Shown here piece by piece: positions 7,820-17,800 of a stretch of DNA of 34,717 bases. A program made the translations under genes and the position numbers. Location of the stretch: assembly GCA_003243445.1 (NCBI GenBank), contig QFQQ01000066.1, positions 1 to 34,717 of the forward strand, written 5' to 3'. Under the pieces are notes generated by a model that saw only the letters and a list, made by a program, of their open reading frames with translations, was not told the DNA's origin and did not search any database. Within the stretch, counting starts at the first letter, position 1; each line of letters opens with the position of its first letter. Origin of the DNA: Citrobacter freundii. Its GTDB lineage: Bacteria; Bacteroidota; Bacteroidia; Chitinophagales; Chitinophagaceae.

Positions 7820-9013
7820 ATGCGAACAAATAAAGTTAAACGTTGGGTCGTGTTGGGGGCACTGCTGGGTGTTTCAGGCATCGGTAATGCCTTGCTGGCT
7901 CAGCAGGTGATCGGAACCCTCAAGCAGGGAACCCATTCTAACGAGGTAGACGTTTACGTAAAATCAACGGCGGCTACAACTTCGACCCAGTATTATACGA
8001 ATCTGATCCTGCCGGTTGGGGTCAAAACTTCCTGTATCACCGGTACGGCGCCAAAGGCGACCCTGACCTATTTTGGTTCAACCGGCATGAGTTGGTTCAG
8101 TGTAAATGACGGCGGTACGCAGACCAACGGCCTGGATATAACATCGCCCACAACCACAACTTCTGCCGGATACACGGTGTATGCGTTCAATGGAACCAAC
8201 AGTAATACAACGGCGGCGAACTTACCGGCCAATACAGAAGTAAAGATCGCTACCATCGCCTTCAACAATAGCACAGGCAGCTGTCCTGTTTACCTGATGA
8301 ACAATTCCAACTCAAGTGTTGATTATTTCTACATGACGCTGAACACTGGTGCAACTGTTGACGAGAATAACTGGAACAACAATATGTATGCGGTTGCTCC
8401 CAATACAGTTGTAAATGACGGAACAGTTGGAGTTAAAACCAGCGCCAATATCGTGCTTCCTTTAAAGTTGGGAAATTTTGAGGCGGCGCAGAACGGCACA
8501 AGCGTAAAACTTGAATGGAATACACTGTACGAAGAAAACATCTCAGCATTTGTTGTGGAGCGTAGTAGCGATGGCACCAGCAATTTTGTACAGATAGCGA
8601 CTGTCGCGGCCACTGGTTCTGCCATAGGCAGCAGTTACAGTGCCGAGGACCGCAACCCTGTTAAGGGAGTGAACTATTACCGGTTGAAAATGGTTGACCG
8701 CGATGGCCGGGTTAGTTACAGCCAGATGCGAGTGGTTCGTTTTGAGGTCGAGCAGGATGGCAATGTGCATGCATTCCCTACCATCAACACAACCGGCACG
8801 CTATACGTGGAGTTGCCACGCGGTTGGGAGCGGGCAGGCATTTTTGTGCTGAATGCATCTGGTCAGCGCATGGATGGGGCCAGGGTATCCAATACTTCAT
8901 CTTTGAGCCGCAATGTTTCTTTAAAGGGACTGACCAGTGGCTTGTACCTGGTATCGGTTATCAATGAATATACCCGCGAACAACAAACTATAAAGGTGAA
9001 CTATCATCCATAA
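7820..9013 (+). CDS. T9SS-exported protein sharing N-terminal domain with upstream gene
   Basis: This 397-residue protein has a signal peptide (ending GNALLAQ) and an N-terminal module (about 29-190; LKQGTHSNEVDVYVKS and TEVKIATIAFN) homologous to that of the preceding gene. A Fn3-like region follows (LPLKLGNFEAAQNGTSVKLEW, then FVVERSSDG and YYRLKMVDRDG). The C-terminal 75 or so residues form a type A T9SS sorting domain (HAFPTINTTGTLYVEL, then LTSGLYLVSV). The protein should cross the outer membrane through T9SS and become anchored or released. Only 11 bp separate it from the upstream stop, so the two are co-transcribed and probably act together. One carries the sorting signal and the other dockerin-like repeats, which suggests, without proof, that this protein could anchor its partner. 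Confidence 0.85.
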   Translation: MRTNKVKRWVVLGALLGVSGIGNALLAQQVIGTLKQGTHSNEVDVYVKSTAATTSTQYYTNLILPVGVKTSCITGTAPKATLTYFGSTGMSWFSVNDGGTQTNGLDITSPTTTTSAGYTVYAFNGTNSNTTAANLPANTEVKIATIAFNNSTGSCPVYLMNNSNSSVDYFYMTLNTGATVDENNWNNNMYAVAPNTVVNDGTVGVKTSANIVLPLKLGNFEAAQNGTSVKLEWNTLYEENISAFVVERSSDGTSNFVQIATVAATGSAIGSSYSAEDRNPVKGVNYYRLKMVDRDGRVSYSQMRVVRFEVEQDGNVHAFPTINTTGTLYVELPRGWERAGIFVLNASGQRMDGARVSNTSSLSRNVSLKGLTSGLYLVSVINEYTREQQTIKVNYHP

Positions 9014-9483
9014 TATGGAGAATAAGCCGGGTTGCTTTGCTCTGACAGGTGAAGTATGGCTGAACCCGGATCCTATAGAGAACTGTTTGCATTGAGTTTA
9101 CACTTGTTGGCATGTAATGATGCAAATATTCAATAAACGGACCATCCCTGTTCATGGTATTTGCAGTCGGCTTGCTGTGAAGGCCGGGAAAGGTGGTTCG
9201 CAAATTCTATCCTATGAAAGAAGCCCTGTGGATATATACCCTGTGAAATGGACCGGCATGAGTTGCCTGATCTGCAAGGCAGGCGACTCGCCGGTTTCTA
9301 TAAATAATAATGGCGAAGATCAGTGCGTGTTATATCGATTACCATGTTATAAAGAAGTTCAACCATCATCGGGTTGATCCGGTGAGCAGAAAGAAACGAT
9401 AGCAGCAGCCTTGTGTGATCAAATAAAAGCATCGGTAATGATATTGAATGCGCAGCACATAAATCAACAGTCAAACGAAACTT
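9014..9483. other. Intergenic region, weak 3' hairpin, no supported gene
   Basis: CCGGGTT at 9027-9033 can pair with AACCCGG at 9063-9069 just after the preceding operon, but without a T-run. A plus-strand frame at 9117-9377 (86 codons) has no signal, domain or convincing start and is not called. Confidence 0.5.
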
Positions 9484-10215
9484 ATGCAGCAGGATGTAAG
9501 CTTATTTATGACAACTCTTGTTACAGTTGCCGTGGCCTATATAATAGTGAGGGCCTGGCGTAATTACAGGCGGCGCAGGTGTCTGAAGAATATCATTGCT
9601 CCGGAAAATACGTTGGTGGAACCGTTGGTCTTTAGTCCGAAGTATGAACAGGACCAGTTATCGGCGGATTCGTTTTGCAGGCCGGTACCGCTGAACATAC
9701 ATCTGTTGGTGACACCCGTGATATGTTTCAGTGAATCGCCTGCGCAGGGGATGGATGATATGGCCGGACAGGAGACTCCCATCCATCTAAGGCGGGCAGC
9801 GACACTTAGTTTGCTGTTCGGGATATTGCTCATAACAAGTTGCCACAAGGAACGTACGTCGATATCAGCTTTATTGCAATCGCACACCTGGCTGACCAGC
9901 GACGTGCAGGTTTTCGGAGCGGGTTACCAGGGAGAGTCAGCTATCGGTATCTGCAACCTGGATAACACAATTCATTTTAACTCCAATGGTACAGTGTTGT
10001 TCGATTATGGAGCGGTTACCTGCGATTCAACTGAAACAAGATTATACCTGGTACCGTGGTCATTGAGTGAAGATGAACAATACCTGGAGATAGGCGGGCT
10101 GAAATATCAGCTGGCCGGTGTGACCCAGGACTACCTGAGATTCTATCTAAGGGATTATTCGATGAACGGAATAAACGGGAAGGTTGATGTATATTTTATG
10201 TATGTACGTCAGTGA
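9484..10215 (+). CDS. Membrane/lipoprotein with lipocalin-like domain, start uncertain
   Basis: The open frame of 243 codons looks like two pieces. Residues 1-40 contain a membrane segment (LFMTTLVTVAVAYIIV) followed by a basic stretch (RNYRRRR), like the two small genes downstream. Residues 93-120 then form a textbook lipoprotein signal: two arginines, a hydrophobic core and the lipobox LITSC with Cys120. After it comes a beta-rich 120-residue domain (HTWLTSDVQVF, then LDNTIHFNSNGTVLFDYGA and WSLSEDEQYLEIGG) resembling small lipocalin-like lipoproteins of Bacteroidota. The functional gene may therefore start at 9751 or 9760 (ATG codons after AGGGG), giving about 151-155 residues. Alternatively the frame is a genuine fusion with an internal second hydrophobic segment. 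I cannot decide from the sequence. Confidence 0.6.
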   Translation: MQQDVSLFMTTLVTVAVAYIIVRAWRNYRRRRCLKNIIAPENTLVEPLVFSPKYEQDQLSADSFCRPVPLNIHLLVTPVICFSESPAQGMDDMAGQETPIHLRRAATLSLLFGILLITSCHKERTSISALLQSHTWLTSDVQVFGAGYQGESAIGICNLDNTIHFNSNGTVLFDYGAVTCDSTETRLYLVPWSLSEDEQYLEIGGLKYQLAGVTQDYLRFYLRDYSMNGINGKVDVYFMYVRQ

Positions 10216-10326
10216 CTACTTAATACTTCAGCAAGGACGGCTCAGCAGAAGATGATCATAGCAACTGATCCTACCGCATTGAACGATGACTATGGTAAAC
10301 CTCATCATTAATATCAATCAGCAGGA

Positions 10327-10629
10327 ATGAAAACAGCATATTTACAATGTTTAGGTATCTATCAGTTCTTAATGGGATTTGGAGCCGGAGCGTTGCTGGT
10401 GCTTATACTCGGTTGGGCATATACCGGCTATCATAAAAAAAGGAAGAAGTTCTATTTCCAGATGTGGGTAGATGCACAACAGGAACTGTTTTTAAATGAG
10501 CGGAAAATGGAGGACGCTCAGCTGGAGTTAAGCTATCTGCGTAGCAGTTTAAAAGAAAGAAATGCAGGCAATACTGCATCAAATGAAGAAGGTAATGCCA
10601 AGGGAACAATGTCAGGACTGGAGAAATAA
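10327..10629 (+). CDS. Small single-pass membrane protein with coiled coil
   Basis: A 100-residue protein with a hydrophobic segment at about 11-33 (IYQFLMGFGAGALLVLILG), then a basic stretch (HKKRKKF) and an amphipathic, charge-rich helix (about 45-78). The positive-inside rule places the C-terminal helix in the cytoplasm. No family is recognised. It lies between two genes of similar architecture (9484 and 10666), which suggests a lineage-specific group of small membrane proteins. Confidence 0.6.
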   Translation: MKTAYLQCLGIYQFLMGFGAGALLVLILGWAYTGYHKKRKKFYFQMWVDAQQELFLNERKMEDAQLELSYLRSSLKERNAGNTASNEEGNAKGTMSGLEK

Positions 10630-10665
10630 TTTGACACAAGGTAAGCCGGTACAACTGCTGTTCCG

Positions 10666-11154
10666 GTGTCTGCAATAAAGAAGATAACATGTGGTTTGAT
10701 GCAGATGAAAGTTCCCACTGGAGGGCCTGACATGTGCCCTCCGGGAACTCTTTTAAGCACCTGTCTCTTTACGGAGACATCAAACCGGCTGATGCAACAG
10801 GCAATAGAAGCGAATCGGTACGATATGGCGAAACTAATGAGTGTGATACCCGGCATGATCTGGGTATCTGTGGTGATCACTGCTGCGGTTAGCGTGCTGG
10901 CAGGTGTCTTGGTCAACAGGCAATTGATCAAAAACGCGAATGATTACCGTGAAAAATACCGGGAGAGTAATGAATGGTCTTTGCAACTGGAAGAACAAAT
11001 AGAGCAAATGCAACCGGATCAGATTTATACCCTGGCCCAAATGAAATTACTGAAGCAAACGCTGATGTTCTATGAACAGTACGAGGAACAAAACAACGTG
11101 CAGAGAACCTGCTCATCCCCGCCATTAGAGAGAAAGGATGATGATGGAAAGTGA
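10666..11154 (+). CDS. Small membrane protein with C-terminal coiled coil
   Basis: The frame has 162 codons from a GTG at 10666; ATG codons at 10699 and 10705 are equally possible starts. A membrane segment (about 64-84, MIWVSVVITAAVSVLAGVLV) is followed by a polar, heptad-like helix (about 85-140: NANDYREKYRESNEW, then LQLEEQIEQM and LKQTLMFYEQYEEQ). It has no recognised domain. It resembles 10327-10629 in layout and is 36 bp downstream, so co-transcription is likely. A structural role in the envelope is speculation. Confidence 0.5.
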   Translation: MSAIKKITCGLMQMKVPTGGPDMCPPGTLLSTCLFTETSNRLMQQAIEANRYDMAKLMSVIPGMIWVSVVITAAVSVLAGVLVNRQLIKNANDYREKYRESNEWSLQLEEQIEQMQPDQIYTLAQMKLLKQTLMFYEQYEEQNNVQRTCSSPPLERKDDDGK

Positions 11155-11261
11155 ACACCCATAAACAAATAGCTTCCAGGGCCTGTGATCCTATGCAAGC
11201 CGTGTAGAATTATTTCGACGTGAACCGAATTTGTTCTATATGAATTAAAATCGGCATCACC

Positions 11262-11269
11262 TAGATTTG
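11262..11269 (+). promoter_or_regulatory. Candidate -7 box for the adhesin gene
   Basis: TAGATTTG matches TAnnTTTG exactly, 44 bp before the start at 11314. The nearest upstream TTTG (11230-11233) is 28 bases away, longer than usual, so only the -7 element is supported. Confidence 0.4.
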
Positions 11270-11313
11270 TTCCGGAGGTAGTTGCTGAATATTGCCTTCA
11301 GAAAATATTCTTC

Positions 11314-14300
11314 ATGAAATATCCTGTTCCCTTTCCAAAAGGCAGATCTGCAAGCGCAGCTGTGCATAAACGCCTGAAAAAAGCTCCCTGTTTGCTGTTG
11401 CTTCTCTTGTTACTATGTTCATCTCTTGCGGGAATTGCACAGATCACTCCTCCCGGTATTTCCGGTCTTCAGTTGTGGCTGGATGCGGCAGACGTCAACA
11501 ATGATGGTTCCACACCTGCGGACGCAACGGTACTCACCACGTGGAAAGACAAATCAGGCAACGGCAGGGATGCCACAGTGCTGGCCGGGCAATCCGGCGG
11601 CACCTTCTATCTTAACCAGATCAATGGCAACCCTGTAGTAAGATTTACACGGACAAGCACGACTGTCGGAAATGTATACCGCGTAAGCGGATTGGATATA
11701 AGGGCAATTACTTTACCTGCTGTAACGATCTTTACCGTTTACAGGCAAGGGGCACAGGTAGCCAGTACCTACCAGGGCTTATGGGGTAATGATAACGGCA
11801 ATTGGGACCGTTTTTTTTTGACGACCAATGTGTCTAACGTGAATAACGGGCTCGCATCCTTAGGGCCTACCTATATGGGCGCAAGCGTAACCGGCGCCGG
11901 CATTCCGAATATTGTAAGACTGATGACGGCTGTGTACAATCATCTTGCAACTGATGGTTCAAAGATATATTTTGACGGAAAAGTAATTACTACTTTCAAA
12001 GATCAAACGGATGCAAGTAATGCCCAGACTGATTTCCGGATCGGATTTGATGGCGATAATAATCCTGTCAACGCTGATATTGCAGAGTTGGTGGTATATA
12101 ACCGGGTATTATCTGAATGCGAGATACAACAGGTGAATCGCTATCTCAATGGCAAGTACGGTACGGGTTTTACATCTGTCGCCATTACAGCGGGTGGACC
12201 AACTTCTTTTTATGAAGGCGGATCAGTCGTCTTAACTTCCACTGTTACGGGAACCGCGTATCAGTGGCTGAAAGAAGGTTTGCCGATCAGTGGCGCAACA
12301 AACAACTCTTACACTGCCACCACGGCGGGAAACTATGCTTTGGTGGTTACCAATACCTGCAATGATACGTCTGCTGCAACTGCAGTAACCATATTGCCTT
12401 CCGCCCCCGGCGGTAAATCTTCCGATCTGACTTTATGGTACCGTGGGGATGCAGGTGTATCTGTCAGTGGTGCTTCCGTAACCCAGTGGAACAATCAGGC
12501 GTCGGCTTCTTATCCGCTTTTGCCAACGGGTAGCGGGGAAGAGCCGGTTTATAACAGCAGTTCGAACCTGGTCAATTTCAATCCCGTTCTTCGTTTCGAT
12601 GGCACCAATGACCGCATGCGCGCCACAGGCATGCCGATAGCTGTTGTGGCGGGCGGTGGAACCCCTTATTCTTCTTCCCACTATATTGTTTACCGGAAAA
12701 TCGGAGGATCCAATAACACGCTCTATCAGCATGGAGCCTATAACCAAACAACGCCCTGGACGATCGGTGCATTAATGGACGGCCGCGTTTGTATTACCAA
12801 CAGGTTAATCCCCACCGCGGCTGCCGCGGCAAATGAGGTACGTCTGCAGAACTTTGACGGCACCAGTTCTGCTGCAGCCAGTTTCCTCAACGGCACCCAA
12901 AGGTCTACTACACTATCGGGTACCCAATCACCTTCCAGCTACCAGGATTTTATCATTGGCGGGCACCAGGTGAGTGGCAGCTATTCCAATGCAGATATAG
13001 CAGAGTTTATCGTGTACAATGTGGCACAGGGATCAACCAACCGGACAGCCATTGAATCTTATCTTGGAATTAAATACGGTATTACGCTTGGACATAATTA
13101 TACTTCCAGCGCGGGTACTGTAGTTTATAATGTAGCATCTTACAACACAAATATTGCGGGAGTGGGCAGGGATGATGCCAGTAAGCTGATGCAAAAGCAG
13201 GCAGTCAGCCAGAACACATCTGCCGCCGGTGCTATGGTGACCATCGGCATAGATGCTATTGCCACAACGAATGCAGGAAATGCAGGCAGCATTTCGCAGG
13301 ACCAGAGTTTTCTGATATGGGGGGATGATAATGGAACGGTCAATACAACAACAGCAACGGATCTTCCTTCCGGATTGACCGGTTGTGCGACCCGGTTTGC
13401 CCGCGAATGGAAGATCATGCGGACAGGAACCGGCATCGGCGCCACACAGGTGCAGTTTAATTTGACTGGTACGGCCGCAGTGAGTACAAACGCAGCGGAC
13501 TACCGGTTAATGATTGACCGCGATGGTAACGGGGACTTCACTAACGGCACCATTACGCGCATCGCACCTGCATCGCTGGCCGGAGGAGTGCTTACATTCA
13601 ATAATGTGGCCTGGGATAGTGATCTGAACGGAACGGATATTTTTTGCCTGGTGATGGATGCCGTCACCAATATGCCGCCGCCATCCCTGATAGCATCGAA
13701 CAACTATGTACTTACCAGTAATTTCACCTGTTCAGATACGAGCGGATATCTGCAGTTCACCGATGCATCGGCTAACCCTTCGGCAAAATACCTTGCCATA
13801 AAGCCCAATGGGAACAGCGGGTACAATTTTACGGTGTATGCCAGCAATGACAGTGCAGGCTATATCAATAACCGGATGATGACGGATGGCTCATCGAATA
13901 CCACTGCCCTGCTGAACCGGATGTATACCATCCGTGATGCAGGCGCCAATAGTTATTCCACCAATGGTGGAATGACCGTGCGGTTGTATTATAGCGCTGC
14001 GGATTCCAGTGCAGCTGTAAATGCCCTCGACCCTGCCGTTACAGGTGGAACGTTATCCCTGCAATGGTTTAAGATCTCTGGCACGTCGGGCAGTGTAATG
14101 GCTGCAAAGGCGGCCCAGAATGCCAATGGGATGAGCACAGGATATGGTGTTTCATTGCTGACACCCGACCGTTATGGAGAAGAAGCAGGCATCCGTTATG
14201 TGGAGTTTGATCATATTACCAGCTTCAGCACGTTCGGGGCGCTGGTAAAGCGGGGTGGATTGGTGATACTTCCCTTGCACTTCACTGAGTTTTCTGCCAG

Positions 14301-14799
14301 CGTTCTGCCATGCAGCGTTAACCTGAAGTGGGAATACCAGTTGCAGGAAGGCGAAGGGGATGCGTGGTTTGCGGTACAGCGCGCTGCCGTGAACGGCAGT
14401 TTTGAAACTGTTCATGAATGCATGAATTGTAAAACCTATCAGGAAGAACTCGTCGCTAACGGAAAATGGTATTATCGAATTGTTACAAAGAACCTCTCGG
14501 GGCAATTGGTATACTCCAAAACTGTGGTGGCAGATATCCGTGACTGCGCGGCTGCCAGGCCCTCCGTGCAGGTATTTCCGAATCCCGCAACTTCGGAAAT
14601 CGTGTTAACGCGGTCTGTGGTTTCTGCTGATGCCACCTATGAGTTGCTGACTCAATCCGGCAGACCGGTAAGAAAAGGCGCGCTGCCTGCTGGTGTGGCT
14701 ACCGTGAAGATAGAACTGCAGGGGCTTTCCAAAGGAGTGTATCTTATAAAGGTCGTAACCCAAACAGGCGTATCTGTGAACAAGGTTGTTGTGCGATAA
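11314..14799 (+). CDS. Large LamG/Ig-like adhesin with T9SS sorting domain
   Basis: This 1161-residue surface protein has a long signal peptide ending LAGIAQ (about residue 43). In order: a LamG/concanavalin-like domain (about 46-285; GISGLQLWLDAADVNNDG to RYLNGKYG); an Ig-like domain (about 288-362; AYQWLKEGLPISGATNNSY); a second LamG-like domain (about 370-590; LTLWYRGDAGVSVSGASV to ESYLGIKYGITLG); a beta-rich module with DDASKLMQKQAVSQN and REWKIMRTGTG, typical of large Bacteroidota adhesins with this pairing (about 600-785); a Fn3-like part (about 1000-1075); and a type A T9SS sorting domain (about 1085-1161; VQVFPNPATSEIVL, LSKGVYLIKVV). LamG folds usually bind glycans, so attachment to polysaccharide or surfaces is likely but inferred. 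The histidine kinase gene starts 28 bp after the stop and may be co-transcribed. Confidence 0.88.
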   Translation: MKYPVPFPKGRSASAAVHKRLKKAPCLLLLLLLLCSSLAGIAQITPPGISGLQLWLDAADVNNDGSTPADATVLTTWKDKSGNGRDATVLAGQSGGTFYLNQINGNPVVRFTRTSTTVGNVYRVSGLDIRAITLPAVTIFTVYRQGAQVASTYQGLWGNDNGNWDRFFLTTNVSNVNNGLASLGPTYMGASVTGAGIPNIVRLMTAVYNHLATDGSKIYFDGKVITTFKDQTDASNAQTDFRIGFDGDNNPVNADIAELVVYNRVLSECEIQQVNRYLNGKYGTGFTSVAITAGGPTSFYEGGSVVLTSTVTGTAYQWLKEGLPISGATNNSYTATTAGNYALVVTNTCNDTSAATAVTILPSAPGGKSSDLTLWYRGDAGVSVSGASVTQWNNQASASYPLLPTGSGEEPVYNSSSNLVNFNPVLRFDGTNDRMRATGMPIAVVAGGGTPYSSSHYIVYRKIGGSNNTLYQHGAYNQTTPWTIGALMDGRVCITNRLIPTAAAAANEVRLQNFDGTSSAAASFLNGTQRSTTLSGTQSPSSYQDFIIGGHQVSGSYSNADIAEFIVYNVAQGSTNRTAIESYLGIKYGITLGHNYTSSAGTVVYNVASYNTNIAGVGRDDASKLMQKQAVSQNTSAAGAMVTIGIDAIATTNAGNAGSISQDQSFLIWGDDNGTVNTTTATDLPSGLTGCATRFAREWKIMRTGTGIGATQVQFNLTGTAAVSTNAADYRLMIDRDGNGDFTNGTITRIAPASLAGGVLTFNNVAWDSDLNGTDIFCLVMDAVTNMPPPSLIASNNYVLTSNFTCSDTSGYLQFTDASANPSAKYLAIKPNGNSGYNFTVYASNDSAGYINNRMMTDGSSNTTALLNRMYTIRDAGANSYSTNGGMTVRLYYSAADSSAAVNALDPAVTGGTLSLQWFKISGTSGSVMAAKAAQNANGMSTGYGVSLLTPDRYGEEAGIRYVEFDHITSFSTFGALVKRGGLVILPLHFTEFSASVLPCSVNLKWEYQLQEGEGDAWFAVQRAAVNGSFETVHECMNCKTYQEELVANGKWYYRIVTKNLSGQLVYSKTVVADIRDCAAARPSVQVFPNPATSEIVLTRSVVSADATYELLTQSGRPVRKGALPAGVATVKIELQGLSKGVYLIKVVTQTGVSVNKVVVR

Positions 14800-14827
14800 G
14801 GTTTATTTTCGTTCAGGGCACTACCAG

Positions 14828-17800
14828 ATGAAGTTATATTTATTACTGGCTATCTTCTTTTTGATACAGCCGGGGAAAGAGACCCTGGGTGCGGATTCCC
14901 TCTATCGCCTTGTTCGGCATTACACGGATGCTGATGGTCTTCCACAGAATAGTATGAAAGCGATCGCCTGCGATGCATCCGGATTTATCTGGATCGCCAC
15001 CGAGGGCGGACTGGTGCGTTTTGACGGCCAGCATTTTGAGACTTTCACAGGAAAAAAATACGGCCTCCATTCCAACCGGTTCGTTAGGATCCTGAAATTA
15101 TCCGGGTCAACAAATCTGCTGGCAGTGGATGACCAACTGGGAGTTCTGTCCTTACACGCGGGAAAGGCCGTGATGGACTCCCAGCATGTTAAGCAATTGT
15201 GGTCTTTGCTCCGCCATATTACCGATACTTCCGATAAAGATATTTTACCCCGTACCAATCAAAGTATATGGTATCAAAAAAACAAATCCATTTTACTAAC
15301 GCAATCGGGTGCTTTTTACCGGGTTGATTCTGCCAGTTATTCTTTTCATAACAGAGGGTTGGTTGAAATGAACTTCTCGTATAAAAAGCCGCCCCGCAGC
15401 CAGTTGTTCCTGTTGCAGGACGAGCTTTTTAGTTTTGACGGACAAACGGGACAGTTTTCTAATTTAGGTGCTGCCGGGCCGCAATTACAAAATGTTGCCG
15501 GGTTGCCCTGGCCTGGCTTCATGAAAGATTACCAGCTTCTCTGGAATCCACTGCAGCCGGATTATATCCTTTATTGTTTCGACAGCCAGGTTTACCAGCT
15601 GCGTTACGATCACGGCCGGTTATCTGCTGAACGGATCATCGATCATTTTGATGCGGTCCGCGAAAATATTGTTTCAGTTTGGATGGACAGACCATCCTCG
15701 AAATTACTGCTGGGCACCAACAACCAGGGATTATTTGTGTTTACCCGCCCCTTGTTCAGGACAGCGCTGGCTGAATCCAAAATTGCCAACCAGGTATATT
15801 ACGCGCAGGCAATGGGGGATTCCGGATCGATCATCTCTGCACAGGGCTATGTGTTCCATCCTCCGGATACATTCCCTGCCAGGTCGGTTGCCTATCTGCA
15901 AAAGCATGCAGACATTTATAGTTTGCCTCAGGATGAGAAGGGCTATTTGTGGGTGAATTACGGTAAAAGAATAGACCGCTTCGACCCCTCATCCCTGCAG
16001 TCTCTTAATAATTGGAATTTTCCTGCGGATGTTTCCAGAACAGGCGTTGGGCTGGATCAATCTCTTTGGGTTTCCCTGACGGATGGATCGGTGAGTTTTA
16101 TTTCACCTTCGGGTGCAGTAACACACGCGGAACTCCGTTTACCGCTGAGTGCTTCGTGCATTGTGCAACAGGGAAACGGAATTGTTTGGCTGGGAACAGC
16201 GGATGGCCTGTATCGCTATGATCCGGCAAAGAAGGAGCATCACCTGGTGGCAGCCTCCCGTGGTAAGGATATCAGGAGTATTTATGTGGACGAATCCCGG
16301 TTATGGATCACCAGCTATGGGGATGGATTCTTTCTGCTGGAAAAGGACCATTGGACCAGTTTTCCTCTCGACAGTAAGCAACACCTGATAAATCCACACT
16401 GCATATTCGAAGACGCGAAGGGCTTTCTGTGGATCACCACCAATAATGGACTATTCCAGGTAAAGAAGGCAGACCTGTTGTCTTATGCTTACGAACCGAC
16501 TTTTAGACCTTATTACTATAGTTACAATAAAGACGATGGTTTCTCCTCGAACGAGTTCAATGGTGGCTGTACACCTTGTGGCATCCGCCTGCCGGATGGA
16601 ATGTTATCCCTGCCGTCTATGAATGGATTGGTTTGGTTTTATCCGGAACGGACAATACCGGTATTGCCCGACAAGCCGGTGTTCATAGATCACATTTTGG
16701 TGGACAATAATGAAATCCCCGTTTCCTCCACGCTTCAGTTGCCACGGGATATGAAGCAGCTCAGAATAGATATTGATGTGCCTTTTTTAGGAAATCGTGA
16801 CAACCTCTACGTGAGTTATACACTGACCAGGGATCAAAATGAACCGGTATGGCTGCCTCTCGAGAATAACCTGATCACCTTTTCTACACTGCCGGCCGGC
16901 AACTATGTACTGGACATCCGCAAGCAGGAAGGATTCGGTCGCAACAATTACTCACATCTTCTTATAAATCTTTATGTGCCCCAGCACTGGCTATTGCAGC
17001 CTTTGTCATTTGTGGTGATGATCATTCTTTTGGTCGTCTGCCTGTTGTTGATCGATCGTTTCAGGACGAGGTTTATACGCAGGCGGAACATGCTGCTTGA
17101 GCAAAAGGTAGCGGAGCAAACACAGGATATTCAGCGCGCATTGGATAAACTCACCTCTTCACAGCATGAATTGATCCGACAGGCGGAATGGCAGCAAAAG
17201 ATGCTCACGGTATTAAGCCATGATATCAAAGCACCGCTAAAATACCTGATGCTCGCAACTGACCGGATACGCCAGGGGATCTGGCAGGATAATATTACGG
17301 CATATCAACAGCCCAGTAAAACGATACATGAATACAGCACCCGTTTGTATTATTCGATGGAAAATCTGTTACAGTATATTAAAACACAATTATCCGAAGG
17401 CGTTCTTGAAAAGGACTGGACGGACCTGCACCAGATCGCCGAAGAAAAGAGGCTGATCTTTACGGATATTGCCGCAGGGTACGGAACAGTAATTAAAAAT
17501 AACATCAGGCCCGGTGTCCTGGCTTATACAAATCATACATTGCTGGCCGTTATTCTCCACAACCTGATTGACAATGCAGTAAAGGTCACCGATAACGGAA
17601 CCGTATTGCTGGATGCCAAAACGGACCAGCAAAGTACTGTCCTGTATGTTTCCGATACCGGTATCGGGATGACTGATCTGTTGCAGCATTGGATCAACGA
17701 AGCAGGTTCCAAAGAAATCTCACTGACCAGCGCCAATCATAGCGGAAGTGGTATCGGTCTGTATATAGTTAAAGGCCTTGTAATGCTGTTGGGGATAGAA

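Noticed and set aside
9117..9377. 86-codon plus-strand frame
   Set aside because: No domain, signal peptide or promoter. It is consistent with a chance frame.
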